Assembly: GCF_000371965.1 (NCBI RefSeq)
Contig: NZ_AQUO01000002.1
Coordinates: forward strand, 450,001-514,000
Length of the DNA stretch: 64,000 bases
Direction: 5' to 3'
Source: Paracoccus sp. N5
GTDB lineage: Bacteria > Pseudomonadota > Alphaproteobacteria > Rhodobacterales > Rhodobacteraceae
Shown: positions 51,224 to 60,400 of the stretch, in pieces
Position numbering within the stretch: the first letter of the stretch is position 1
Layout of the letters: every line of letters begins with the position of its first letter
The notes under the pieces: model-generated
Seen by the model: only the letters and a program-made list of their open reading frames with translations
Databases searched by the model: none
Told to the model about the DNA's origin: nothing
Translations under genes and position numbers: made by a program

Positions 51224-54200
51224 TGATGAGGGCGGATTTTCCCAGCATGAACCCGATCAGCAAGCGCAGGCTGGTGGCCTGCACCGCGCTTGCCCTGATC
51301 CTCTCGATGCAACCGGGACTGGCCCAGCGGGACGACCGGGGCTGCGCGCCCGTTCAAGGCGAGCTGCCCGGCGATTGCGCAGATGACCATGCCGGATTGG
51401 CGGCTTCACCCGCGTTGCCGCCCGGCGCGCAGCGCGAACCGGCCGGGGATCTGGGCGATCTGGGCTTTTCGATCGCGATCGATGCAGCCCCCGCGGCGCC
51501 GCGCCGGGCCGTTGCCGGCCCGCCGCCGGCGCCGGACGGGCCGCAGGCGGTGGTGGATCACGATCTGGACCGGCTGGATCTGCAGGTCAGCGTCGATGGC
51601 CTGGGCGCGCGGCCCGTCCTGAACGTCTCGACCGTCGACATGCGCAGCCGCTATCGGGCGGGGCAGGTGATAGGCTTTCGCACCGCGTCGAACTATCCCG
51701 GCTGGATCGCGCGGGCCGAGGTCATCGTGACCGATCCCGACCGCCCCGGCCATCCGGTCGCCGTGCTGCCCGCGCGCCCGAACGGGCTGATCGAATGGGC
51801 GATGCCCGCGGATGGGCCGGAGGAGCTGCTCTATGTGCTGCGGGTGCATGACCGGAACGGGCGTTACGACGAAACCGCGCCGCTGCCGCTGACCCGCGCC
51901 TCGGCACTGCCGGAAGGACCGGACCTGACCGGCCCGGTCGTCGCGGCGGCCGAGGGCGAGGATCGCATGGCGCGGCGCGGCATCCCGGTGCACGGCGCGG
52001 TGGTCACGGTCTCGGGCCAGGATCTGCCGGTCGGCGCGCGGCTGACCGTGCTGGGCGAGGCGGTGACGCCCGATGCCGACCGGCGTTTCGTGCTGCAACG
52101 CATCCTGCCGCCGGGCGAGCATAACCTGGACATCGCCATGGGCAGCCAGTCGCAGATCCGCCGCGTTACCGTGCCGCAGCGCGAGCTGTTCGCGACCGGC
52201 ATCGCCGAGGTCACCCTTGGCCGGGACGGCGCGAGCGATGAGAACTGGCGCCACGGCCGGGTCGCGGGTTTCGTGCAGGGGGTTCTGGCCGACGGAACCA
52301 AGCTGACCGGTTCGGTCGATACGCGCGACACGGAACTGCGCGACCTGTTCCGCCATGGCGCCCGGCGCTTCCCCGACCAGGTGCTGCGCCAGATCGAGGA
52401 TCGCGACGTCTGGGTGGCGACCGGCGACGACAGCACGGCGGAGAACCTCGCGCCGACCTCGGGGCGGCTGTTCCTGCGGCTGGAAAACGACCAGGGCCAT
52501 GCGCTGTGGGGCGATTTCCGCCCCGAGGGCGACCTGGACCGCATGGTGCGCAGCGACCGCACGCTTTACGGCGCCTCGGCCGGCTGGCAATCGCCCGAGA
52601 CCGCCGCCGATGGCAGCCCGCGCGGCCGGATCAGCGCCTATGCGGCCTCGACCGACCGGCTGAGCCAGCGCGACGTGTTCCGCGGCACCGGCGGCAGCAC
52701 CTATTTCCTGTCGCACCGCGACATCGAATCGGGCACCGAGACGCTGCTGGTCGAGCTGCGCGACCGGGTCTCGAATACCATCGTCTCGTCCCGGCGCCTG
52801 GTCGAGGGGCGGGACTACCGCATCGACTATGTGCAGGGCGTGGTGATCCTTAACGCGCCGCTGCCGCCTTCGGCCAGCGGGCCGGGGCTGGTCGGCGACG
52901 GCACGTCTGGCGACCGGGTCGTCAACCTGGTGGCGCAATACGACTATGTTCCCGCCAGCGGCGCCGGCTCCGGCGACAGCCATGGCGCGCGTGCCGAAAC
53001 CTGGGTCACGCCGCATCTGCGCTTCGGCGCCACGCTGGCGCAGGAAGGGGCCGGCGGGGCCGATAACCGGCTGGGCGGCGCGGACCTGCTGTGGAAGCGC
53101 AACGAGGACAGCTGGCTTTCGGCCGAGATCGCCGAAAGCGAGGGGCCGGGCTTCGGCCAGACGCTGTCGCTGACCGGCGGCCTGGATCTGGACCCGGCCA
53201 GCCCCACCGCCGGGTCCAAGGGGCTGCGGGCGCGCGGGACGCATGTCGAGGGGCGGCTCGACCTGGCCGAGATCGGCGGTGCGGGCCATGTCTCTGCCTT
53301 CTGGGACCGGCGGGACCAGGGCTTCACCGCGCCCGACTGGAACGTGACCGTGGGCCAGCGCAGCGCCGGGCTTGACGGGCAGGTCGGGATCGGCCCGGCG
53401 ACCGCCCTGACCTTCGGCGCGACGCGGTTTCGCGACGATGCCGGAAAGCGCGACGACCGCGAGCGCATCGGCATCGACCACAGGCTGAGCCGCCATTGGC
53501 AGATCGAGGCCGAACTCGCGCATCGGGGCCGCGCCAATCCCGGATCGCGGGCCGCGGGCGAAAACGGCACAAGCACCGATGCCGCCGCCCGCCTGACCTG
53601 GCACCGCGACGACGACCTTTCGGCATGGATCTTTGGCCAGGCCAACCTGTCGCGCTCGGGCGACCTGCGCCGGGACGACCGGATCGGCGTCGGGGCCGAG
53701 GCGGCGGTCTTCGACCGCCTGCGCGCCCTGGCCGAGGTTTCGCAGGGCACCCAGGGCGCCGCCGGGCAGGCGCAGCTGACTTGGACCGCCAGCGCGGCCA
53801 GCAGCTATACGCTGGGCTGGCGCGAGGATCCGACGCAGGTCGACAGCCTTGCCAGCGGCGAGCGGCGCGGCCTGACCTTCGGCGCGCAGCGGCAGATCAA
53901 CCGCGCCTGGACCTATACGACCGAGACGATCCGCAGCGGCATCGCCAGCCGCCGGTCGCTGGCATCGACCCATGGCATCAGCTACACGCCGGACGGGCGG
54001 TGGCGCCATGATGCCGGGCTGATCACCGGGCGGGTGCTGGAACCGGACGGCACCACGATGCGGCGCAGCGGGCTGTCCCTGGGCACGCAATTCTCGAACG
54101 GAGAGGATCAGGCCGCGAAGCTGCGCGCCGAATGGCGGCGCGAGCGCTCGGACGATCCGCTGCGGCTGGCCGGGCGCGAGAGCTGGATGGTCACGGGCGA

Positions 54201-54807
54201 GTTCACCTGGCGCACCGATGACGACTGGCGCGTCGTGGGCGCGCTGGATGCCGTGATCTCGCAGGGCGAGGACGATCTGCGCGACGGCCGCTATGTCGAG
54301 GCGATGCTGGGCTATGCCTATCGCCCCATCGACAGCGACCGGCTGAACGCGCTGCTGAGCTATACCTACCTCGAGGATCTGCCGGGCGCGGATCAGGTCA
54401 ATATCGACGGCGAGACCGACGGGCCGCGCCAGCGCAGCCATATTCTGAACGCCGCCTTCAGCTATGATCTCGACCAGCGCTGGACGCTGGGCGGCAAATA
54501 CGGCTTCCGCACGCGCCGGCAGGCGGACCGCGACCGGTCGGATCTGGTGACATCGACCGCACATCTGGCAGTGCTGCGGGCGGATTACCGCATCGTGCAT
54601 CGGTGGGACGTGATGGCCGAGCTTCGCGTGCTTCACGCGCCGCGCGCCTCGATGACGGAATACGGCGCGCTGCTGGCCGTCTATCGCGAGATCAGCCCGA
54701 ACGCGCGGATCGGCCTCGGCACGGCCTGGGGCGGAGTGTCGGACGATCTGCGCGGGGTGGCGCCGGCCAAGCGCGGGCTGTTCGTGAACCTGATCGGCAA
54801 GTTCTGA
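51223..54807 (+). CDS. Outer-membrane-barrel-like protein, partner of giant repeat protein
   Basis: This ~1194-residue protein begins at ATG 51223 (TGATG overlap) or, more typically for a signal peptide, at ATG 51247 (NPISKRRLVACTALALILSM, cleavage GLA-Q). The N-terminal ~350 residues are beta-sandwich modules (DRLDLQVSVDGLGARPVLNV, VVTVSGQDLPVGARLTVLGE). After RRLVEGRDYRIDYVQGVVIL (~residue 540), the last ~620 residues alternate in the manner of outer-membrane strands, rich in short aromatic/charged turns, and the protein ends in Phe (LIGKF), the signal for barrel insertion. I do not recognise a named family. Coupling to the giant repeat protein suggests it anchors or exports it, but this is inference. 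Confidence 0.8.
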   Translation: MMRADFPSMNPISKRRLVACTALALILSMQPGLAQRDDRGCAPVQGELPGDCADDHAGLAASPALPPGAQREPAGDLGDLGFSIAIDAAPAAPRRAVAGPPPAPDGPQAVVDHDLDRLDLQVSVDGLGARPVLNVSTVDMRSRYRAGQVIGFRTASNYPGWIARAEVIVTDPDRPGHPVAVLPARPNGLIEWAMPADGPEELLYVLRVHDRNGRYDETAPLPLTRASALPEGPDLTGPVVAAAEGEDRMARRGIPVHGAVVTVSGQDLPVGARLTVLGEAVTPDADRRFVLQRILPPGEHNLDIAMGSQSQIRRVTVPQRELFATGIAEVTLGRDGASDENWRHGRVAGFVQGVLADGTKLTGSVDTRDTELRDLFRHGARRFPDQVLRQIEDRDVWVATGDDSTAENLAPTSGRLFLRLENDQGHALWGDFRPEGDLDRMVRSDRTLYGASAGWQSPETAADGSPRGRISAYAASTDRLSQRDVFRGTGGSTYFLSHRDIESGTETLLVELRDRVSNTIVSSRRLVEGRDYRIDYVQGVVILNAPLPPSASGPGLVGDGTSGDRVVNLVAQYDYVPASGAGSGDSHGARAETWVTPHLRFGATLAQEGAGGADNRLGGADLLWKRNEDSWLSAEIAESEGPGFGQTLSLTGGLDLDPASPTAGSKGLRARGTHVEGRLDLAEIGGAGHVSAFWDRRDQGFTAPDWNVTVGQRSAGLDGQVGIGPATALTFGATRFRDDAGKRDDRERIGIDHRLSRHWQIEAELAHRGRANPGSRAAGENGTSTDAAARLTWHRDDDLSAWIFGQANLSRSGDLRRDDRIGVGAEAAVFDRLRALAEVSQGTQGAAGQAQLTWTASAASSYTLGWREDPTQVDSLASGERRGLTFGAQRQINRAWTYTTETIRSGIASRRSLASTHGISYTPDGRWRHDAGLITGRVLEPDGTTMRRSGLSLGTQFSNGEDQAAKLRAEWRRERSDDPLRLAGRESWMVTGEFTWRTDDDWRVVGALDAVISQGEDDLRDGRYVEAMLGYAYRPIDSDRLNALLSYTYLEDLPGADQVNIDGETDGPRQRSHILNAAFSYDLDQRWTLGGKYGFRTRRQADRDRSDLVTSTAHLAVLRADYRIVHRWDVMAELRVLHAPRASMTEYGALLAVYREISPNARIGLGTAWGGVSDDLRGVAPAKRGLFVNLIGKF

Positions 54808-55323
54808 GCGCCGGTTCCCCAAAAGGCCGTGACCCGGTCTCCGGGGCCATGAGTGGCGCGCCTTCGGTTCGCTGGCAGCATTGCCTCGATTCAGCGACCG
54901 GGCTGCGCGGCGCTGACGGTATGGCCGGCCGACCGGAACAGTGCCGGGGGCCGCATGTGCATCGCGCCATTACCGCCACCGACCGACCCACGCCCGCCGG
55001 CGGGTTGCCCATGAGCGCAAGACAATGCAAAGCCAGCCAGGCCGATCTGCTGCGTTTCTGGCCTGCACGATCGACGATCTGCCCAGGATCGGATCACGAG
55101 AAGCGCCGATGGTGGTGCCCGAGCCGCGGGCCTCGGATTCGCCTGATGGACTTGAGCAAGGGCTATTGATCTCGTCCCACAGCCGCGGGACAGGCGCCAC
55201 GCCCGCGGCAGGGGCCATCGGGCAAGGCCTGGTCACCGGCCAGCCCAGCGCAAGACGCCGACCTGTGCCGCGTTGCCATGCGGCGGGGCCCAGCTCGAGC
55301 CGAGTCCGATGCCTGATCCGGCG
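54808..55323. other. 516-base non-coding region
   Basis: Between the barrel-like protein (rightward) and the LuxR-type regulator (leftward, convergent). Candidate frames here lack ribosome-binding sites and have odd residue use (many Arg/Cys/Trp). No clear terminator hairpin stands out. It may hold decayed sequence. Confidence 0.45.
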
Positions 55324-55983
55324 CTATTTCGCCGCCATCGCCTCGCCGGCGCCGCGCAGCATCGCCGCCGCCTCGACCCGGTTCTGGACGTTCAGCTTCA
55401 CGATGATGTTGTGCACATGGTTCTTGATGGTCGGGACCTCGAGGCCAAGCTGGCGCGCGATCAGCTTGTTCGACAGGCTGTCGGTCAGAAGCGCCAGGAT
55501 CTGATATTCGCGGCTTGAAAGCTTGGTCAGCCGCTGCACCTCGCGTTCGCGCAGCGAGATCTGCAGAAGGTGTTCCTGCAGCAACCGGCTGATCCGGGGC
55601 GGGCAGACCAGGTCGCCCCGCAGCGTGGCCTGGATGATGGTCACCAGATCGTCGATCGACTGGTCGACCGTGACGCAGGCCGCCGCGCCGGCCTCGACCG
55701 AGGCCAGCAGCGCACATTCGTCCCGGTCCAGCCCCAGCGCCACGACCGGCTTGCCCCGGGCGGCGGCAAAGGTGGCCCGGACGCCTGCCGCCGGGTCGCC
55801 GGACTGGCTGGCACGGACATCGACGAGCACGGAATCGACCCGTTCCAGCGCGCGGCCATCCATGCAGCCGGGACCGTCGCATGCCAGGATGGCGTGGATT
55901 TCCGGGCGGTCGGAGAGCGCCTTCTGAAGCCCCTCCCGGTAAATGCGATGTTCAATGCAAAGCAGTAACGAGAACCGATCCAT
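55324..55983 (-). CDS. LuxR-type response regulator with degenerate receiver
   Basis: This 219-residue protein is started at the ATG at 55983, with AGGAG ten bases upstream; an upstream in-frame start at 56034 lacks a comparable site. The receiver-like domain (1-~120) contains VDSVLVDVRASQSGDPAAGV, with an Asp in the phospho-acceptor position. The acidic pocket normally found near the start (V-D-D-H) is replaced by C-I-E-H, so phosphorylation may be altered or absent. The C-terminal HTH is complete: LSSREYQILALLTDSLSNKL, then LEVPTIKNHVHNIIVKLNVQ. By location it could regulate the giant repeat protein pair or the flanking FGE-like gene. Confidence 0.87.
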   Translation of the reverse strand: MDRFSLLLCIEHRIYREGLQKALSDRPEIHAILACDGPGCMDGRALERVDSVLVDVRASQSGDPAAGVRATFAAARGKPVVALGLDRDECALLASVEAGAAACVTVDQSIDDLVTIIQATLRGDLVCPPRISRLLQEHLLQISLREREVQRLTKLSSREYQILALLTDSLSNKLIARQLGLEVPTIKNHVHNIIVKLNVQNRVEAAAMLRGAGEAMAAK

Positions 55984-55993
55984 ACCAAGTAAT

Positions 55994-56007
55994 CTCCTGT
56001 TCAGGAG
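55994..56007 (-). promoter_or_regulatory. Hairpin covering the regulator's ribosome-binding site
   Basis: CTCCTG and CAGGAG (plus-strand reading, two-base loop TT) form a 6-bp inverted repeat. On the minus strand its AGGAG is the ribosome-binding site of the LuxR-type gene, ten bases before ATG 55983, so folding could hide the site and limit translation. Confidence 0.45.
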
Positions 56008-56043
56008 GACCTCATGGGCAGTGCAATCAATCACAGGGAAATA

Positions 56044-57420
56044 TCATAACACGAAGATCAACCGGTGGCTTCGAGATTCTGACGCCAGGGCAGGCCGCCG
56101 GTTGGCCGGCACCGGCGATGCCGCTCCGCCGGCGATCAGGGGCGGCTCATCGGGGCCGGGGTCCAGCCATTCGCCGGGGCCGCGGATCAGGCCGGACAGG
56201 CCCAGGGGCGAAAGGTCGACGGGGTTTGCGGCATTCATGCCCCAGGGATAGCGCCGGCCGTCCGCGCCGCGCGCGGCCATTTCCCATTGGTCGGGCGTCG
56301 GCAGGCGTCCACCCAGCCGGGCCGCCTCGGCCTGCGCGGCGGCCAGGGGAACGGCGGCGCGCGGCAGGCTGTCGATATAGAAGCCGCGCTCGAGCGTCAC
56401 CCGATGCGGCGGGTTCGGCACGGTGCCGCGCGGCGCCAGCGCCGTGCCGAGCCGGTAGGTGCCGGGCGGCACCCAGGTCAGCAGGGCGCCATCGGCAAGG
56501 GCCGGCCCGGCGGGGCCGAAGATCACGCCCGGCGCCGGTTGCGGCGGGGTGCCGACCGGCAGCGGCTGGCTCAGCGCCGCGGCCGTGTCGCGCAGGCCCG
56601 GTGGCAGGCGGTCGGGATCGCCATCCAGCATCGCCTCGACGCCGGGCGGAAGCGCCTTGCCCGCCGGTCCGCCGAGGCGCACCAGCACGGCATCGCGCAC
56701 GGCGAGGATCATGCGCGCCTCGTCATGGGTCACGCCCTCGGATTTCGTCTCGGGCAGGCGGGTGCGGGCGACGGCGCCGGCAAGAGGGGGCAGGCGCAAG
56801 CTGCCGGCGGCCAGCATCGCGGTGACGGCGATCTCCCAATCGGGGTCGGTCAGCGCACGGGCCAGGGCGCCTTCGACCCGGGCCGGCTCGGCCGGGCGGT
56901 CGCGCATCCACCAGCGCATGGCCTGGAGCTTTTCGCGGCGCCAGCCGGGAAGCGCGAACAGCGCGGCTGCCGCATTCGTGGGCGACAAACCCGCGCCAGG
57001 ACGGTCGAGCAAGGCCAGGGCCCGCTCGGCGATCACCGGTTCCGGATCCGCGACCAGCGCCAGGGCGCAGACCGCGGCGATATGCGGGTCGGCACCCTCG
57101 GCCGCCTGCAAGGCCGCCAGCCGGTCCAGGGCATCCGCCGAGCGGGCAAGACCAATGATCTCGCCCGGCGGCATGAAGGCGAGGCCGGCCGGAACGAAGG
57201 TGCCCCGGCCATGGCGCAGGACCAGGTTGCGGGTCGCGAGGTCGCGCAGCAGCCACAGCGTGGCGCCGCCGTTGCGCCACGCAACCGGGCCCGGATCGAC
57301 CGGCGGGTCCAAGGGCGACCAGCCCGCGGCCCGCAGGCGCCGGACGGCCGCGTCCCAATCCAGGGCGCGCGTCAGCACCTGCGGGGTCGTCGGTTCCGGT
57401 TCGGGGCGCGGGCTGGGCAT
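56044..57420 (-). CDS. HEAT-like + FGE-sulfatase (SUMF1)-like protein
   Basis: This 458-residue protein starts at ATG 57420, seven bases after the giant gene's stop. Residues ~90-260 look like HEAT-type helical repeats (HIAAVCALALVADPEPVIAE, ALARALTDPDWEIAVTAMLA). From about 310 a formylglycine-generating-enzyme-like fold begins (LLTWVPPGTYRLGTALAPRG), with RVTLERGFYIDSLPRAAVPL, GGRLPTPDQWEMAARGADGR and YPWGMNAANPVD, all SUMF1 landmarks. The end is short: the usual GG-S/A-W and R-x-G-F-R block is only vaguely recalled by the last 20 residues, so it is probably non-catalytic. Such proteins are frequent companions of large toxin-like or contractile-injection cargo proteins; that is an inference. 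Confidence 0.75.
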   Translation of the reverse strand: MPSPRPEPEPTTPQVLTRALDWDAAVRRLRAAGWSPLDPPVDPGPVAWRNGGATLWLLRDLATRNLVLRHGRGTFVPAGLAFMPPGEIIGLARSADALDRLAALQAAEGADPHIAAVCALALVADPEPVIAERALALLDRPGAGLSPTNAAAALFALPGWRREKLQAMRWWMRDRPAEPARVEGALARALTDPDWEIAVTAMLAAGSLRLPPLAGAVARTRLPETKSEGVTHDEARMILAVRDAVLVRLGGPAGKALPPGVEAMLDGDPDRLPPGLRDTAAALSQPLPVGTPPQPAPGVIFGPAGPALADGALLTWVPPGTYRLGTALAPRGTVPNPPHRVTLERGFYIDSLPRAAVPLAAAQAEAARLGGRLPTPDQWEMAARGADGRRYPWGMNAANPVDLSPLGLSGLIRGPGEWLDPGPDEPPLIAGGAASPVPANRRPALASESRSHRLIFVL

Positions 57421-57426
57421 CGGTCT

Positions 57427-60400
57427 TTACCATTCAAGCTTGAAATGGCCTTGCAGCAAGGCCGCGACGATGGCGCGCTGCGAGGTGAGCGTTTCTTTCG
57501 TCACCGGGTCCACAATCCCCAGCGGCAGGACATGCGACCGGCCGGTCTTGATGTCGACGATGACGATGGGGTCGGAACTGGTGCCCGGTTCCATCACCAT
57601 CTTCATGTCGTCGCCCGCGGCCAGCCGGACCGGAATGATGCGCTCGGTGAGGTTGACCCCCTCCTGAAGGAACCTGGCTTCGAATGGTCCAAGCGCCTCG
57701 AGGCCGTCGCCCAGCAGATAGGCCCGCTGCCTGGGGTCGGCGCGGAAGATGTCGCGCAGGATCGCCAGTGCCTCGGGGTCGGTCAGCCTCTGCCAGTTGG
57801 CCAGCCACGACCGGATCTGGTTGATCGGAGTCTGGCTGCCTGTCAGATCGTCGGGCAGCGAATTCAGCGCGAAGTCCATGACCGCATCGCGAAACACTTC
57901 GGGAGACTGATGCGCGGCATCGCGGAGCCTGCCCATGATCGGCGCCGGATCGTCGGCAACATTCAGGAAACCCAGCAGATCATTCACCTCGGGCGCAAGA
58001 TCGCTGCGCTCGAAGCCGTGCTGCTCGCGCAGCCAGATGCTTTCGAACCTGACCTTTGACCGGAGATGGTCGGGCAGGCGCCGCATCACCTCGTCGAAGA
58101 CGTTGCGCCTGATGTCGGTGATACCGCCGCCGCCCATGATGACGTCGACGACGACGAAGCGGTAGGCCTCCTGCGTCCCGTCGCCGATGGCGTCCATGAT
58201 GGCCTTGACCAGATGGGGAGCACGCTGGCCCTGGACGTCCTCGAATCCTTCCGGTTTGGGCTGTTCGAATTCGCTCAGGGGCTTCTTGCGTCCCTTCAGG
58301 TCCGGAGCCTTGGGAACCGTCCTGGTCGGGAAGCCGGGTCCAAGCGATTCGATCAGGAACGCGCCGCCACGCTCGACCCCCAGAACCAGGTCGGGTTCGA
58401 AATCGCGGATGAACTGGCGCAGTTTTTCCATCGCCTCGATGTTTTGCTGAAGAATGCTGCGTTCGAACATGCCTTCCAGCCTGTCAGAGGTTCCGGGGGC
58501 TTCGATTTCGCCCCTGGCGATCCATTTTGTCTCGCGCGATGCGGGCCGCCGGCCATGCAATCCCTCGCTGAACGGCAGGTGCTGGAGCAGGGTCCGGGCC
58601 TTCTCGGGGCCTTGTGCGTCCAGCCCTGCAAGCGCGTCGCGCAGGCGCGACGGCACATCGCCGGTCTTGACCCGATCCAGCGACAGTCTTCCGGCCCGGA
58701 CATCGGCCATGGCCTCGTCCAGGGCCGCGTTGAATTCCTGGATCTTTGCCAGCCTGGCTTGCAGCGCGTCGTAACGGTCGAATTCGGGAATGCCCGCCCG
58801 AGAGGCATCCGCATCCACGAACCTGAGCGCCAGATCCGTGTCGGCCATGATCGTGCCAAGAAGGTCGGTCATCTCGTGCATCGTATCGATTTCCGCCTTG
58901 CGCCACTCGAAGAGCGCGAGGCTTCGGCCGGCATCGTCGCCAGCCGCGGGTCTTGGCGGGTTGGTTATCCAGTCGAGCGTCTCGTCGAACATGCGCGTGG
59001 TCTGCTGCGGGCCCGTGTCCGCGACTTTCGCCATGGTCTCGATGAAACGTGCGACGCGCTCGGGCAGCCGCTCGGCCCGCAGACGGTCCAGATGCTCCTG
59101 CCGGCTTTTGGCGCGCGCGTCGAGGTCGGCCGCCCTGGCCTGCAACAGTTCGGCGAATTTCGTGCCCCTCACCTGGTCGACCGCGCTGGCCGCGCGCTGA
59201 GCGAATTCCGCGTTGCGTTGCCGCAGGCTGGCCAGGAAATTGACCACCGCCTCCTGATCGGCGTGTCGGGCCATGGCGAAAAGCGTGTCCACCGCCTTGG
59301 GATTCACTCGTTCCGGCAGGTCGCCTTTCAGCAATTTCTTGGCTGATTCCTCTGCCTCGGCATCGCCCGCATCTTCGGCCGCGACGAAGCCTCGCCCCTG
59401 CTGCGCCGCCAGGCGCGGGTCGGCGAGGATCAGCCGGTGGCGCAGAAGCTGGGCGTCCAGCCAGCGCACCTCGGCCTGTGCCCGCAGGGCCGCATCCGCG
59501 GACGAGCCGGCCCTGGCCAGCGCCTCCATGCGCTCGTGGATGATCGCCGGCAGCTTGGCCAGCTCGAGCTGCGCCTCCCATCCGCGCGAGCCGACGGTCA
59601 GGCCGGTGGCATTGGCGCGGTGGATCAGGTCGTGCAGGACGCGGCGGACATTGCCCAGGACCCCCATGTATTTCTGCATGGCATGGATCGTCCCGGCGTG
59701 CAGCGCCACGTCCAGCGCCGTCGCCCCCGGCCCGACCCGGACATCCACGCCGACGATGCGGTTGCCGATGCGCAGCGGCTCGACATGGACGGAACGGCCC
59801 GGCAGGTCGGGGTCGGGGGTGACGAAGGTGCCCTGGCGGATCAGCTCGGGCAGCACCGCCCGCATCGCCTCGACGCGCGGCGCATCCGCGTCCGGGCTGC
59901 CCGCGGTGCGCGCCATCTCCGGCCCGGCGTCGGCGGGCCGGCGCGAGGCCGCCTCGGCCGCCTCGACCGAGGCGCGGATTTCCTGCATCAGGCCGCTCTG
60001 CTCGATCTCGGCCCTGGCCTTGCGGCCCTGCGGCGAGGCCAGGAAATCGGCCATCGAGGCATCGGGGTTCTCGTGCCGGAACGCCTCGAAATGGTCGCCG
60101 ATGATCCGGTTCAGCTCGCGCACGCGCCCGATGTTTCCCGGCTCGAACAGCGCGGAATGGCCCATGCGGAACAGCCCGCCGCCCGCCGTCAGCGAGAGAT
60201 CCAGCGTGCGGCTCATCGCCACCGATTGCAAAAGCCCCATGCCGGTGCCGGTCAGGAAATTGGCGAGCGGATCGCCCTTCCACATATTGTCGTCGGCCAT
60301 GGTCTGGATGACCGTCGAGGGCAGCGAGGAGGCCGCATCCTCGATCCCCTCGGCGGCGAAGCGGGCGACCGCGCGCTCGACCCCCTCGCGGGTGGGCGCG

